A stretch of DNA of 64,000 nt from Terriglobus saanensis SP1PR4 (GCF_000179915.2 NC_014963.1:496001-560000); one strand, 5' to 3'; positions 9,771-19,352 are shown, counted from the first letter of the stretch. Notes: generated by a model not told the origin, from the letters alone. Numbers and translations are program-made.

Positions 9771-10061
9771 CTAGTGCAGCGTGCCAACCGGGCAGTTTTC
9801 CCGGTTAACGGGCTGTCCGGGACGGCCGAGGTGCAGCTTGTAGGAGCAGTAGACGTTGGAATATCCAGCGCCTACGCCCTGGTAGACGTAAATCGTATCC
9901 TCCGCTTCGTTAAACGTAGAAAGAACCTGCCCAGGGCCGGAGCCCTGCAACTGATAGGAAGCGCTGCTGCTAGCCGCTCGAACCGAGGCGGGCGCATGGG
10001 CAAACCATCCGATCGCGATGCCGCCGAGTAAGAGAAGGACGAGTTTTACGTTGAGAGACAT
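9771..10061 (-). CDS. Small exported or membrane-anchored hypothetical protein
   Basis: A 96-residue protein whose first 31 residues (MSLNVKLVLLLLGGIAIGWF, then a short Ala-rich stretch) form a signal peptide or N-terminal anchor. The rest is soluble and has two cysteines (YCSYKLHL, NCPVGTLH) that could pair in the periplasm. The open frame extends further upstream, but the ATG at 10061 is preceded by CAGGAG at good spacing and gives the clean signal sequence. No family recognised. It is divergent from rsh with 88 bases between the start codons. Confidence 0.6.
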   Translation of the reverse strand: MSLNVKLVLLLLGGIAIGWFAHAPASVRAASSSASYQLQGSGPGQVLSTFNEAEDTIYVYQGVGAGYSNVYCSYKLHLGRPGQPVNRENCPVGTLH

Positions 10062-10138
10062 GGTGAGCTCCTGACAGAGATAGATATGGGACGGGTTCCC
10101 GCGCGCTTGGATAGGTGGAGTGAGCGATATTCGCAGCC

Positions 10139-10144
10139 TATAAT
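10139..10144 (+). promoter_or_regulatory. Candidate -10 box of rsh; possibly leaderless transcript
   Basis: A perfect TATAAT ends 5 bases before the ATG at 10150. If it is the -10 element, transcription would begin at or next to the start codon, and no ribosome site precedes that ATG. No convincing -35 element is seen at 16-18 bases upstream. Confidence 0.4.
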
Positions 10145-10149
10145 GAACT

Positions 10150-12618
10150 ATGGGCGTTGAGCGGGCAGCTGGCACGAATGCAGATGCGACAGTGATCTCC
10201 ACAGAGGCGGGTATCGATCTGGAGGCGGCCCTGCCTGCGCGTACCCCGATGCAGCCCGGAGATACTTTTCACCACAACGCCGTAGAGCTGGAACTGGATG
10301 CTCCGGCGGGCCTCCTTAAGCCTCTTCCGGAAGAAACTGTCGCACCCGGCGTGATGTCCTCGGGCATAAGCTACGGCGATCTTCCTGCTGAACTCGCGGC
10401 TGAGATCGACCGTAACTTCGAAAAACTCCTCCTCACCGTCCATGAAGCTCGTCCCAGCGACGATCTCGGCATCATCCGGGATGCCTGGAAGTTCTGCGTC
10501 GAGCAGCACGTCGGCCAGAAGCGGGCCAGCGGCGAACCCTACATCATCCATCCGCTCGAAGTCGGCCAGGTGCTCGCCGAAATGAAGATGGATTCTACCG
10601 CCATCGCTGCAGGTCTTCTGCACGACGCCGTGGAAGATACGGATGTCTCCACGCCGGAGATCGCGCGCCGCTTCGGCGAACAGGTCGCGCACATCGTCGA
10701 AGGCGTTACCAAGCTCGACCGCATCAAGTTCGCGAACAAGGAAGACCACCAGGCAGAGAACATCCGCAAAATGCTCCTCGCTATGGTGACGGATATCCGC
10801 GTTGTTCTCATCAAACTCGCCGACCGTCTGCACAATATGCGGACCCTGCAGCACCTGAAGCCGGAAAAACAGATGAAGATCGCGCGCGAGACGCTGGATA
10901 TCTATGCTCCTCTGGCGCATCGCCTGGGCATGGGAAAACTGCGCGGCGAATTCGAAGATCTTGCTTTCCGCTACGTTGACCCTGTCGCGTATGAACAGGT
11001 CTCAGAAGAAGTCGCCAAGCTCCGCGTCGAAGGCGAGAAGTTCCTCTCCGGCATCGTGGCAACGATCGAAGCCAAGCTGACCGAACACGGCATTCCGGCG
11101 CGCGTGGAGTGGCGCATCAAGCGCCTGTATTCCATCCAGCAGAAGCTCGCTGCGCAGGCCATCCCGGTGGACCAGGTCTACGATTTGCTAGCCATCCGTG
11201 TGATCACACAGACGATGCAGGACTGCTACGCCACGCTTGGCCTGCTTCACTCCATCTGGCGTCCTGTCCCTGGCCGGATCAAAGACTTCATCGCGATGCC
11301 GAGGCCGAATCTCTACCAGTCGCTGCACACCACGCTGGTGGCCGAAGGCGGACATCAGTTTGAGGTGCAGATCCGCACCGACGAGATGCACCGCATCGCG
11401 GAAGAGGGCATCGCCGCGCACTGGAAGTACAAGGCCGATGAGACCGTCTCTGCCAAGGATGAGCAGCGCCTCGCCTGGGTCCGCCAGCTGATGGAGTGGC
11501 AGCGCGAGATGACCGACCCCAACGAGTTCATGTCGACGCTCAAAATCGACCTGTACCCGGAGGAGGTTTACACCTTCACCCCCAAGGGCAAGGTCGTTGT
11601 GCTTCCCAAAGACGCCAGCCCCATCGACTTTGCATACACCATCCATACCGAGGTCGGTCATACGACCATCGGTGCAAAGGTCAACGGCCGCATCGTTCCC
11701 CTGCGCACACGCCTGCGCAACGGCGACATCGTGGAGATCACCACGCAGGCTGGTCATACGCCTTCGCGCGACTGGCTTTCGTTCACCAAGAGCAGCCGCG
11801 CCCGCAACAAGATTAAGCATTGGCTCAACGAGCACCAGCGCGAACGGGCCATGGAGATCGGTCGCAAGCTGCTCGACCGCGAAGCCCGCAAGTTTAAGGT
11901 CTCGCTCAGCAAACTCGGCGATGCCGACTATGACCGCGTCGCCAACGATTACGGTCTTACTGCTGGCCCGGAGCTTCTCGCCGCCATCGGCTTCGGCAAA
12001 TACTCCGCCCGGCAGACGCTGAACAAGCTCGCCCCCGGCAGCACCAAGGAAGCCCCCGACCCGAATCAACTTGAACTCCCGGGAGGCGTGGGCAATACAC
12101 TCGCGGCGATGTCCGATGCCGTCAAACGTGTCTACTTCGGCAAGGGCTCGGACTCGCTTCAGGTCGAAGGGCAGGACGATCTTCTCGTCTACCGCGCGCG
12201 CTGTTGTAACCCGATTCGCGGGGAAGAGATCGTTGGCTATGTCACGCGCGGCAAGGGCGTTGCCGTCCATGCAAGAAGCTGTCCCAACGTTCAGAATCTC
12301 CTCTATGAATCCGACCGTCGCATTCAGGTGGAATGGGGTCCGGCGGATGGCAAGGATAACGGCACCAAAGCCACGACGTACCCCGTCAAACTCGTGCTCC
12401 ACGTCGACGACCGCAGCGGCATGCTGAAGGAACTCACCGCCATCATCTCCGATGACGATACCAACATCCGCAGCGTGGATTCCAAGCCCACGCCCGAAGG
12501 CGAAGCCGTTGTCGAGTTCGTCGTAGAGACGCAGGACGTGCGCCATCTCAACAAACTGCTGGTCGATCTCCGCCGCATCCCTGGCGTGCGCGATGTGCAG
12601 CGCATGCAAAAAATCTAG
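10150..12618 (+). CDS. Bifunctional (p)ppGpp synthetase/hydrolase (RelA/SpoT family)
   Basis: An 822-residue Rsh enzyme that makes and degrades the stringent-response alarmone. Domains in order: an unusual N-terminal extension (residues 1-90), HD hydrolase domain with HDAVEDT (His-Asp near 158) and a downstream ADRLHNMRTL helix, synthetase domain with KDFIAMPRPNLYQSLHTT and EVQIRTDEMHRIAEEGIAAH, TGS domain (about 467-531, DLYPEEVYTFTPKGKV), a linker with RCCNPIRGEEIVGYVTRGKG, and a C-terminal ACT domain (about 742-820). Both catalytic halves look intact. Usual length is 700-750; the extra N-terminus suggests either a true extension or a start further downstream (an in-frame Met precedes SSGISYGDLPAEL). 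Probably cytoplasmic and ribosome-associated. Confidence 0.95.
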   Translation: MGVERAAGTNADATVISTEAGIDLEAALPARTPMQPGDTFHHNAVELELDAPAGLLKPLPEETVAPGVMSSGISYGDLPAELAAEIDRNFEKLLLTVHEARPSDDLGIIRDAWKFCVEQHVGQKRASGEPYIIHPLEVGQVLAEMKMDSTAIAAGLLHDAVEDTDVSTPEIARRFGEQVAHIVEGVTKLDRIKFANKEDHQAENIRKMLLAMVTDIRVVLIKLADRLHNMRTLQHLKPEKQMKIARETLDIYAPLAHRLGMGKLRGEFEDLAFRYVDPVAYEQVSEEVAKLRVEGEKFLSGIVATIEAKLTEHGIPARVEWRIKRLYSIQQKLAAQAIPVDQVYDLLAIRVITQTMQDCYATLGLLHSIWRPVPGRIKDFIAMPRPNLYQSLHTTLVAEGGHQFEVQIRTDEMHRIAEEGIAAHWKYKADETVSAKDEQRLAWVRQLMEWQREMTDPNEFMSTLKIDLYPEEVYTFTPKGKVVVLPKDASPIDFAYTIHTEVGHTTIGAKVNGRIVPLRTRLRNGDIVEITTQAGHTPSRDWLSFTKSSRARNKIKHWLNEHQRERAMEIGRKLLDREARKFKVSLSKLGDADYDRVANDYGLTAGPELLAAIGFGKYSARQTLNKLAPGSTKEAPDPNQLELPGGVGNTLAAMSDAVKRVYFGKGSDSLQVEGQDDLLVYRARCCNPIRGEEIVGYVTRGKGVAVHARSCPNVQNLLYESDRRIQVEWGPADGKDNGTKATTYPVKLVLHVDDRSGMLKELTAIISDDDTNIRSVDSKPTPEGEAVVEFVVETQDVRHLNKLLVDLRRIPGVRDVQRMQKI

Positions 12619-12650
12619 CGCATTCTTCCGGGCCGCCGTATTCTCTCTCC

Positions 12651-13433
12651 ATGGAACCCAGTGCCGTCGTTACCCGTGGCCTCTCGCGCTCGTTTGGCGA
12701 GGTTGTGGCCGTGCAGGATATCAATCTCACCGTAGAATCGGGTCGCTTCTTCGGCTTCCTCGGGCCGAACGGCGCAGGGAAGTCCACCACCATTAAGATG
12801 CTCACGGGGCTGCTGGCGCCCACGACAGGCACGATCCAGATCGCGGGCATGGACCTCGCTACGCACGGTCTTGAAGCGAAGCGACTCATCGGTGTGGTGC
12901 CAGAGGGCATGGCCCTCTTCGGTCGTCTCACTGGTTTCGAGTATCTTCGCTTCGTCGCCCGCATGTATGGACTTCCGCGTGGTCAGGCGAGCGAGCGCGC
13001 CGAAGAGCTTCTCTCTTTCATGCACCTCGACACAGAACCGAAGAAGCTCGTCACGGATTACTCCCACGGTATGCAGCGCAAGCTTGCGTTGGCGGCGGCG
13101 GTCATTCACGGGCCACGCATTCTCTTCCTTGACGAGCCCTTCGAAGGCGTCGACGCCATCGCCGCCGGAACGCTCAAAGCCATGCTGCAGCGCATGACGG
13201 AACGTGGCGCAACCATCTTTCTCACGACGCACGTGCTGGAGATCGTTGAAGCACTCTGCTCGCACGTCGCCATCATCGACAAAGGTCTCCTCGTAGCGCA
13301 GGGATCGCTCGAAGAGTTGCGTGCGGGCGTTGCACAGGAGGGTGGCGAGCGCCTGACGCTCGAACAGATCTTTATCCGTATCGTCGGCGGAGACCGTAGT
13401 GCGGATGCACAGGAACTCTCATGGCTGAAGTAA
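12651..13433 (+). CDS. ABC transporter ATP-binding protein
   Basis: A 260-residue ABC ATPase: Walker A GPNGAGKST near residue 42, signature YSHGMQRKLALAAA near residue 140, Walker B ILFLDEPFEGVD, and switch His in TTHVLEI. The signature is SHGMQ rather than the canonical SGGQ, a common variant in ABC-2-type exporters. Its last 13 bases overlap the start of the membrane protein gene, so the two are translationally linked. It begins 32 bases after rsh and could be read from the same transcript. Substrate unknown. Confidence 0.9.
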   Translation: MEPSAVVTRGLSRSFGEVVAVQDINLTVESGRFFGFLGPNGAGKSTTIKMLTGLLAPTTGTIQIAGMDLATHGLEAKRLIGVVPEGMALFGRLTGFEYLRFVARMYGLPRGQASERAEELLSFMHLDTEPKKLVTDYSHGMQRKLALAAAVIHGPRILFLDEPFEGVDAIAAGTLKAMLQRMTERGATIFLTTHVLEIVEALCSHVAIIDKGLLVAQGSLEELRAGVAQEGGERLTLEQIFIRIVGGDRSADAQELSWLK

Positions 13434-15061
13434 CGCAGCCGCTTCTCGCCCGCGAACAGTACCGCGCCCTGGCAGAGATGCGCTGGACGCTCTTTGTGCG
13501 TGGTCTGCGCGATGTCGACAACCGTATTCTTCTCGTCGTCCGGATCCTCTTTCGCCTGTTGATGTTTGGTGTGGCCGTGGGCATGGCTGTAGGTGCGGGC
13601 TTTGGCATCTACTATGGCCTTACGCTTCCTCGTCCTGAACTCGTTCTCCATACCTTCTGGTGGATCTTTGGTGTCTGGCAGATGTACGTCTTGGTGCGCA
13701 GTTCCCTCTCGCACGGTGTCGGTCGCAATCTGCTCCGTTTCCCCATGCGCTTCCGTACGTATGCCACGCTGTGGATGCTCTCCGGCCTGACCGATACGCC
13801 CACACTGCTCGGTGCATTTATCTGCCTCGGTGCGGCCTGTGGAGCGTCCTTCGCGAATATCCCCGCGTGGGCGGCGCTGGTTGGACCGGGGCTCTTCTTT
13901 TGCGTCAACGTTCTCTTGTCGCGCATGCTCTTTCTCTGGTCGGAGCGATTGATGGCGAACCGCCGCACACGCGAATTCGTTCTCATCCTCTTTTCCATGA
14001 TTGGTCTGCTGCCGCAGCTCTTCATTCGTTCGCACAACAACCTGTTGCGGCATATTCCTGTTCCACCGTTCCTCGTCAGGCTGTTGGAGTGGATGCCGCC
14101 CGCCTTTGCGGCGCGTTCAATTGCATCCGGTGTAGAAGCGCTTTCGCGGGGTATTGCCATTCTCTGGCTTGCAGGTCTCTCCCTCGTCTTCACGGCATTC
14201 ATCGGCCAGCGGTTGCGACGGGAGTATCGCGGAGAAGATCTTCACGAATCCGCTGCCTCCATTGCTCGCCCAGAAAAACGCATTCAGCGTACCTTTCGTG
14301 CAGCACCGGAGAGCATGAGAGACACAAAAAGCGTCTCCATCCCGCTCGCCGTCTTCGGCATAGAGTTCGCAAAGCTACGACACAGCGGACAGGCGATTTA
14401 CCAGATGCTTTCGCCGCTTCTTCTGATCGTTCTCTTCGGTTGGAGAATGGCCTCTCATTCACCGGGATGGCTGCTGCCCGGTGGAGTAATTTATCTCTCC
14501 ATGGACCTGGCGGGCAGGACCTTCAACTGCTTCGGAACCGATGGTCCAGGAGTGCAGATCTACCGCCTCGCACCGCTCTCGATGCGATCGGTTTTCCTGG
14601 GAAAGAACCTCTATGCGGTCTGCATCTTTGCCGTGCAATCCGTACTTCTGCTTGGCATGGCAGTCTTCGCCGGGCACATGGAGCTTCGCCTCTCCATCTA
14701 TGCGTTGGCCTTCGCGATCTTTGCGGTGGCCGTAGACCTCATCGTGGGCAACCAGTTATCTTTGCGCTCGCCACGGAGGGCAGACCTGACCCGGGCCACG
14801 TTGCAGGCGGCCCGTGCCCAGCGTCGCGCCGCTACCGGTGGAGGCTGGCGCGCCCTGTTGACGATCTTCGGCGTACCTCTTCTCGGTATTGCTGTTGCTG
14901 CGGCTGGATTTGCTTTGCATCAACCGCTGCTGGCCCCGGCTCTGATGACCTTACTCGCCGTGGCTGCGGCTTTCTTCTACTGGAAGTCCCTGGAACGCCT
15001 GGACGACTTCGACCCTGTCCGTATGGAGCGTGCCCTGACCGCTCTGGTGAAGACGCAGTAG
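13421..15061 (+). CDS. ABC-2-type transporter membrane protein
   Basis: A 546-residue polytopic membrane protein with hydrophobic segments in two clusters (about residues 40-230 and 330-530) separated by a charged loop with basic and acidic runs (EYRGEDLHESAAS, RPEKRIQRTF). The fused two-half layout and the overlap with the upstream ATPase gene indicate the permease of an ABC-2-type exporter. No substrate-binding protein is near, which argues for export. Transported compound unknown. Confidence 0.75.
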   Translation: MAEVTQPLLAREQYRALAEMRWTLFVRGLRDVDNRILLVVRILFRLLMFGVAVGMAVGAGFGIYYGLTLPRPELVLHTFWWIFGVWQMYVLVRSSLSHGVGRNLLRFPMRFRTYATLWMLSGLTDTPTLLGAFICLGAACGASFANIPAWAALVGPGLFFCVNVLLSRMLFLWSERLMANRRTREFVLILFSMIGLLPQLFIRSHNNLLRHIPVPPFLVRLLEWMPPAFAARSIASGVEALSRGIAILWLAGLSLVFTAFIGQRLRREYRGEDLHESAASIARPEKRIQRTFRAAPESMRDTKSVSIPLAVFGIEFAKLRHSGQAIYQMLSPLLLIVLFGWRMASHSPGWLLPGGVIYLSMDLAGRTFNCFGTDGPGVQIYRLAPLSMRSVFLGKNLYAVCIFAVQSVLLLGMAVFAGHMELRLSIYALAFAIFAVAVDLIVGNQLSLRSPRRADLTRATLQAARAQRRAATGGGWRALLTIFGVPLLGIAVAAAGFALHQPLLAPALMTLLAVAAAFFYWKSLERLDDFDPVRMERALTALVKTQ

Positions 15062-15080
15062 TCAGGGCGGCGCGTCGTCG

Positions 15081-17213
15081 TTACAGCTGCGGTGTCATCT
15101 TCAGTTCCTTGATCAGGAACGCATAGATGTCCGTGCTCATCTCAAGTTGTTTGGTGATTGGCATGCCGCCACCGTGTCCGGCGCGCGTCTCGATGCGGAT
15201 CAGCACCGGCGCAGGTCCTGCCTGGTCTGCCTGCATCTGCGCTGCGAACTTGAAGCTGTGCGCGGGGAAGACGCGGTCGTCGTGGTCTGCCGTCGTGATC
15301 ATCGTTGCGGGATACTTCGTTCCCGGCTTCAGCGTGTGCAACGGAGAGTACTTGTAGATCGCGTGGAACTCCGCTTCGTCCTCCGAAGGCGAACCGTACT
15401 CCTGCTTCCATCCCCAGCCCACGGTGAACTTGTCGAAGCGCAGCATATCCATCACGCCGACCGCAGGTAGAGTCGCGCCAAACAACTCAGGCCGCTGCGT
15501 GGTGACCGCGCCCACCAGCAGACCGCCATTCGACCCGCCTTGAATCGCAAGCTTTGGCGTGGAAGTGTACTTGTTGGCAATCAGCCACTCCGCGCATGCG
15601 ATGAAGTCGTCAAAGACATTCTGTTTCTTCAGCTTCATGCCCGCCTCGTGCCACGTCTCGCCGTACTCTCCACCGCCACGCAGACCAGCCTGCGCGTAGA
15701 TACCGCCTTGTTGCATCCAGAAGATCCGGGACGACGAAAAGGCGGGCGTCAGCGAAACGCCGAAACCGCCGTAGGCATAAAGAATCGTGGGATTATTGCC
15801 ATCCAGCTTCAGGCCTTTCTTGTACGAAAGGAAAACAGGAATCTTCGTGCCATCTTTCGACGTGACAAAGACCTGCTTCGTCTCGAACTCCGCAGGCTGG
15901 AAGGAGAGCTTGGGTTCACGATAGATGCTGCTCTTTCCCGTGGCCAGGTCGAGGCGATAGACCGTCCCTGGCGTAGTGAAGTTCGTGAAGGTATAGAAGG
16001 TCTCCGTGTCCTCACGCTTGCCGCCAAAGCCGCCCACAGTGCCAACTCCGGGAAGCTCCACTGTCCCCAGCGGCTTGCCTTCTTCGCTGAAGAGCTTCAC
16101 TTCGTTGCGCGCGTCCGTCAGGTAGTTCGCAATCAGCGTGCGATGCACCAGCGTGACCGACTCCAGCTTGCTCTTGGACTCTGGGACGATCGTCTTCCAA
16201 TACTCGCGCTCGGGATGCTCCAGGTCGACCTCGATCACCTTGCCATTGGAAGCGTCGAGCGTCGTCAGCAGCCAGAAGCGTGTTCCGTTATTGCCGATGG
16301 GCGAATACGCAGCGTCCGGCTTGTCGATCAGGTTCAGGATCTTCGCATCGGGATGTGAGAGGTCTTTGATCGCCAGCACGTTGTTCGGACTGGTGCCCTT
16401 GCCCTGGTAGACGATCAGGTAGCGCCCCTCGTCCGTGACGCCCGTTCCAAGGAAGATCTCCTTGTCATCCTTCCGCTCGAAGATCATCTTGTCTTCGCTC
16501 TGCGGTGTGCCGAGTTTATGGAAGAAGATCTTCATGAAATAGTTCGTGGCCTTCAACGCATCGCCATCCGGTGGAGCGTCATAGCCACCGTAGAAGAATC
16601 CGGAGTTGTCCAGCAGCCAGGCGGCTCCGCCAAACTTCGTCCACTGAATCACGTCAGGAAGCTCGCGCCCCGTCGCCACTTCGCGCACATGGATCTTCTG
16701 CCAGTCGCTTCCGGCCTCTGCAAGCGCAGTCGCGGCGAGCGTGCCATCGTCCGTGATCGAAAGGGAGTTCAGCGCGATGGTGCCGTCCTTCGCCAGCGTG
16801 TTCGGATCGATCAGGATATGCGGCTCACCCGTCAGGCCTTCGGCCCAATAGACCGGCGTCTGGTTCTGCAGACCCGTGTTGTGTCCGTAGAAGTAGCGCG
16901 AGCCGTGTTTCTCCGGCGATCCGTAGCGCTCGAAGTTCACGATCTGCTCCAGTCGCTTCTGAATCGCAGGCCGTGTGGTCAGCGGAGCGAGGTAGTCCGC
17001 CGTGACCTTGTTTTCCGCATCGATCCAGGCGCGCGTTTCCGGCGAGTCGAGGTCCTCAAGCCAGCGAAACGGGTCGGCCACCTTGGTGCCAAAGTAGGTG
17101 TCTGTCTGCGGGCCGGTGTGCGCTTTGGGATAGGAAAACATGGTAGAACTCCTTGGTTGCTGTGCCGCGAGGCCGAAGGTGGAAACCAGGAGAAGAACGG
17201 TGGCAGCGCGCAT
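15081..17213 (-). CDS. Prolyl oligopeptidase, S9A family, exported
   Basis: A 710-residue serine peptidase. It has a short signal peptide (VLLLVSTFGLAAQ), then TDTYFGTKVADPFRWLED, the usual S9A opening, a beta-propeller of about 380 residues, and the catalytic alpha/beta-hydrolase domain. The nucleophile is Ser near residue 561 in QGGSNGGLLVGA; Asp is in ITTADHDDRVFPAHS and His in ETRAGHGGGM. S9A enzymes cleave short peptides after proline; export suggests nutrient or peptide-signal processing in the periplasm. It is divergent from the VWFA gene with about 62 bases between start regions. Confidence 0.93.
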   Translation of the reverse strand: MRAATVLLLVSTFGLAAQQPRSSTMFSYPKAHTGPQTDTYFGTKVADPFRWLEDLDSPETRAWIDAENKVTADYLAPLTTRPAIQKRLEQIVNFERYGSPEKHGSRYFYGHNTGLQNQTPVYWAEGLTGEPHILIDPNTLAKDGTIALNSLSITDDGTLAATALAEAGSDWQKIHVREVATGRELPDVIQWTKFGGAAWLLDNSGFFYGGYDAPPDGDALKATNYFMKIFFHKLGTPQSEDKMIFERKDDKEIFLGTGVTDEGRYLIVYQGKGTSPNNVLAIKDLSHPDAKILNLIDKPDAAYSPIGNNGTRFWLLTTLDASNGKVIEVDLEHPEREYWKTIVPESKSKLESVTLVHRTLIANYLTDARNEVKLFSEEGKPLGTVELPGVGTVGGFGGKREDTETFYTFTNFTTPGTVYRLDLATGKSSIYREPKLSFQPAEFETKQVFVTSKDGTKIPVFLSYKKGLKLDGNNPTILYAYGGFGVSLTPAFSSSRIFWMQQGGIYAQAGLRGGGEYGETWHEAGMKLKKQNVFDDFIACAEWLIANKYTSTPKLAIQGGSNGGLLVGAVTTQRPELFGATLPAVGVMDMLRFDKFTVGWGWKQEYGSPSEDEAEFHAIYKYSPLHTLKPGTKYPATMITTADHDDRVFPAHSFKFAAQMQADQAGPAPVLIRIETRAGHGGGMPITKQLEMSTDIYAFLIKELKMTPQL

Positions 17214-17275
17214 GCGTGGGACTCCCGGGAAGTAGTCTTTACATCAAAGCAAGTGTAACTGCGATGATGGAGGAC

Positions 17276-18340
17276 ATGAGAGTGCGTTGGATTCCCTGTG
17301 CCGTGTTGTGTCTTGCAGCAGTCCTGAACCTCCAGGATCTCCCCGCTCTGAATGCCCAGGACACGCCTGCTCCGAACCCCCAGGACGTTCCCGCTGTGTC
17401 GGCTCCGGGCGACGGCCAGTACACGCTGAAGGCGGGCGCGAAGATTGTACTGGTCCCTGCGACGGTGGAGGTAAAAGGAAAAGTCCTCTACGGTCTGAAG
17501 CCGGAAGACTTCGTTGTGGAAGACAACGGCGTTCCGCAGAAGGTCACGATGGACGAAGATACCGACTCGCTCGGTCTGTCGCTCGTGGTGCTTTTACAGT
17601 GCTCACGTTCCGCCGTGATGCAGTACTCCAAGATCGACCAACTGCCCCAGATGATCGAGTCTCTCGTGGGCGGTGCGCCGAAGGAGATTGCCCTGGTCCG
17701 TTACGGCGATCATCCCGAACTAGTGCAGCCGTTTACACGAAATATGGATGTGGTGGCCTCCAGCATGGCGAAGATGGGCCCTTGCGAAAGCGACAACGCC
17801 GCCACGCTGGATGCCGTGAGCTATGGCGCGTCTATCCTTGCGAATCGCCGCGACCGCTACCGGCGGGCGATTTTGCTGATCTCCGAGACCCGCGATCACG
17901 GCTCGACGGTGAAGGAGGGGCATGTGATCGAGCAGCTTGGGAAGACGAACACCGTCGTGGATGCAGTAACGTTCTCCCCGGTGGGAAGCGACAGCTACCG
18001 CAGTCTTACTACGTTTACGCCGGGAAGTTATGGCGTCTTCGGTTTGCTCTTCAGCGCGGTGCAAGCGCTGCGGCAGAATGTTCCTAAGACGCTCGCGCAC
18101 CTGAGTGGCGGCGAGTACATCAACTTCCTGACAAAGAAGGGGTTCGAGAACGGGCTTCTCGACCTGACGAATCACGTGCATAACTACTATCTGTTGAGCT
18201 TTGCCATACCGCAGAATGCGCCCGATGGCCTGCATTCGATCTCTGTCAAGATCCCGACGTATCCAAATGCGCTGATCCGTTCGCGGGAAAACTACTGGGC
18301 GGGTGAGGCGCACGCGCCGGATACTTCGAATGTGAAGTAG
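17276..18340 (+). CDS. Exported VWFA-related protein with altered MIDAS site
   Basis: A protein of about 354 residues of the VWFA-related class common in Acidobacteria. The signal peptide (IPCAVLCLAAVLNLQ) is followed by a Pro/Asn/Gln-rich linker with three similar units (LNAQDTPAPNPQDVPAV), an N-terminal beta domain (VPATVEVKGKVLYGLKPEDF) and a von Willebrand A fold. At the MIDAS position the usual DxSxS is QCSRS, with Gln near residue 108 in place of the first Asp, so classical metal-dependent ligand binding is probably weakened. The start is ambiguous: ATG 17276 is used, but a GTG at 17282 has GGAGGA 7 bases upstream. Function unknown. Confidence 0.72.
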   Translation: MRVRWIPCAVLCLAAVLNLQDLPALNAQDTPAPNPQDVPAVSAPGDGQYTLKAGAKIVLVPATVEVKGKVLYGLKPEDFVVEDNGVPQKVTMDEDTDSLGLSLVVLLQCSRSAVMQYSKIDQLPQMIESLVGGAPKEIALVRYGDHPELVQPFTRNMDVVASSMAKMGPCESDNAATLDAVSYGASILANRRDRYRRAILLISETRDHGSTVKEGHVIEQLGKTNTVVDAVTFSPVGSDSYRSLTTFTPGSYGVFGLLFSAVQALRQNVPKTLAHLSGGEYINFLTKKGFENGLLDLTNHVHNYYLLSFAIPQNAPDGLHSISVKIPTYPNALIRSRENYWAGEAHAPDTSNVK

Positions 18341-18378
18341 CTTCATCCTGCTCCAGCTTGCCGGAGTAAAATTCGGTC

Positions 18379-18777
18379 ATGAGCGATATGGGCAAGGTAG
18401 CGGTTTCGACAAAGGATGCACCGGCGGCGATTGGGCCGTACTCACAGGCGATTCGTTCCGGCGACACGCTCTTCTGCAGCGGCCAGGTGGGCCGCGCTCC
18501 GGGCGCGGAAAAGCTGGAAGGCGACATCAAGCAGCAGACGAAGCAGGTGCTCGAAAACCTGAAGGCCGTTCTGGGCGCTGCGGGCCTGGACATGGTGCAC
18601 GTCGTAAAGACGACCGTGTTCCTGAAGGATATGAACGACTTCGCCGCGATGAACGAGATCTACGCGACGTATCTTGCCCCGAAGGACGTAGTTCCCCCGG
18701 CGCGTTCGACCGTGCAGGTGTCTCGCCTGCCGATGGATGCCTTGGTAGAAATCGAAGCCATCGCCAAGGAATCGTAG
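18379..18777 (+). CDS. ridA: RidA family enamine/imine deaminase, cytoplasmic
   Basis: A 132-residue Rid/YjgF/UK114 protein. It has the opening KDAPAAIGPYSQAI, the CSGQVG turn, VLENLKAVLGAAGLDMVHVVK, and the active-site arginine in PPARSTVQV followed by LVEIEAIA, the full set seen in deaminating RidA proteins. It hydrolyses reactive enamine/imine intermediates such as 2-aminoacrylate made by PLP enzymes. No signal peptide, in contrast with the two exported paralogues at 28.6 and 59.7 kb. GGAG lies upstream of the ATG. Confidence 0.93.
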   Translation: MSDMGKVAVSTKDAPAAIGPYSQAIRSGDTLFCSGQVGRAPGAEKLEGDIKQQTKQVLENLKAVLGAAGLDMVHVVKTTVFLKDMNDFAAMNEIYATYLAPKDVVPPARSTVQVSRLPMDALVEIEAIAKES

Positions 18778-18837
18778 GACGGCCCGGCGTTAGTTCGCAC
18801 GGGCCGCTTCTGGCGTCTAATCCCTGTGAGGTGAAGT

Positions 18838-19245
18838 ATGGCTGAGACACGGACGAGAGTGCATAAGACAGAGCAGGAGTGGCGCGAGCTTCTGACTCCG
18901 GAGCAGTTCAGGGTGTTGCGCGAGAAGGGCACGGAGCGTGCCTTCACGGGAGCTCTGTACGAGAACCACGCGGACGGAACGTACCTCTGCGGTGCCTGTA
19001 AGGCTCCGCTCTTCAAAAGCGAGACGAAGTACGAATCCGGTTCGGGCTGGCCAAGCTTTTACCAGCCAATCAGCGCGGACGCGATCGAAGCGATCGAGGA
19101 CAACAAGTACGGCATGCGGCGGGTGGAAGTCGTCTGCGCCACCTGCGGTTCGCACCTGGGGCACGTCTTCCCAGACGGGCCACGACCTACAGGGGAGCGG
19201 TACTGCATCAACTCGGCTTCGCTGGCGTTTGAGAAGAAGAACTAG
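18838..19245 (+). CDS. msrB: Peptide-methionine (R)-S-oxide reductase
   Basis: A 135-residue MsrB that reduces the R epimer of methionine sulfoxide in proteins. It has the structural zinc site from two CxxC pairs (CGAC, CATC), the substrate-pocket segment [25 protein letters not shown], and the catalytic Cys in RYCINSASL. No signal peptide is visible, so it is the cytoplasmic type. GAGGTGA sits just upstream of the ATG. It follows the RidA gene by 60 bases in the same direction; both deal with metabolic damage. Confidence 0.95.
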   Translation: MAETRTRVHKTEQEWRELLTPEQFRVLREKGTERAFTGALYENHADGTYLCGACKAPLFKSETKYESGSGWPSFYQPISADAIEAIEDNKYGMRRVEVVCATCGSHLGHVFPDGPRPTGERYCINSASLAFEKKN

Positions 19246-19315
19246 TGGGTTAGCAAGTCGGCGAGTCAGCGTTTCCATCGCTGGCTCGCTTTCTATTTCT
19301 AAGCTGTCCCTCTTT

Positions 19316-19352
19316 GTCATCCCGTGGCGCAGCGAAGGGATCTGCTGTTTCC
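19316..19352. repeat. Dispersed intergenic repeat, copy 2 (module B only)
   Basis: The stretch TTTGTCATCCCGTGGCGCAG followed by CGAAGGGATCTGCTG is module B of the family described at 6.05 kb, in the opposite orientation and without module A. It lies downstream of msrB. Confidence 0.6.

Noticed and set aside
11188-12609. 473-codon minus-strand open frame
   Set aside because: Antisense shadow of rsh, whose domains are unmistakable.
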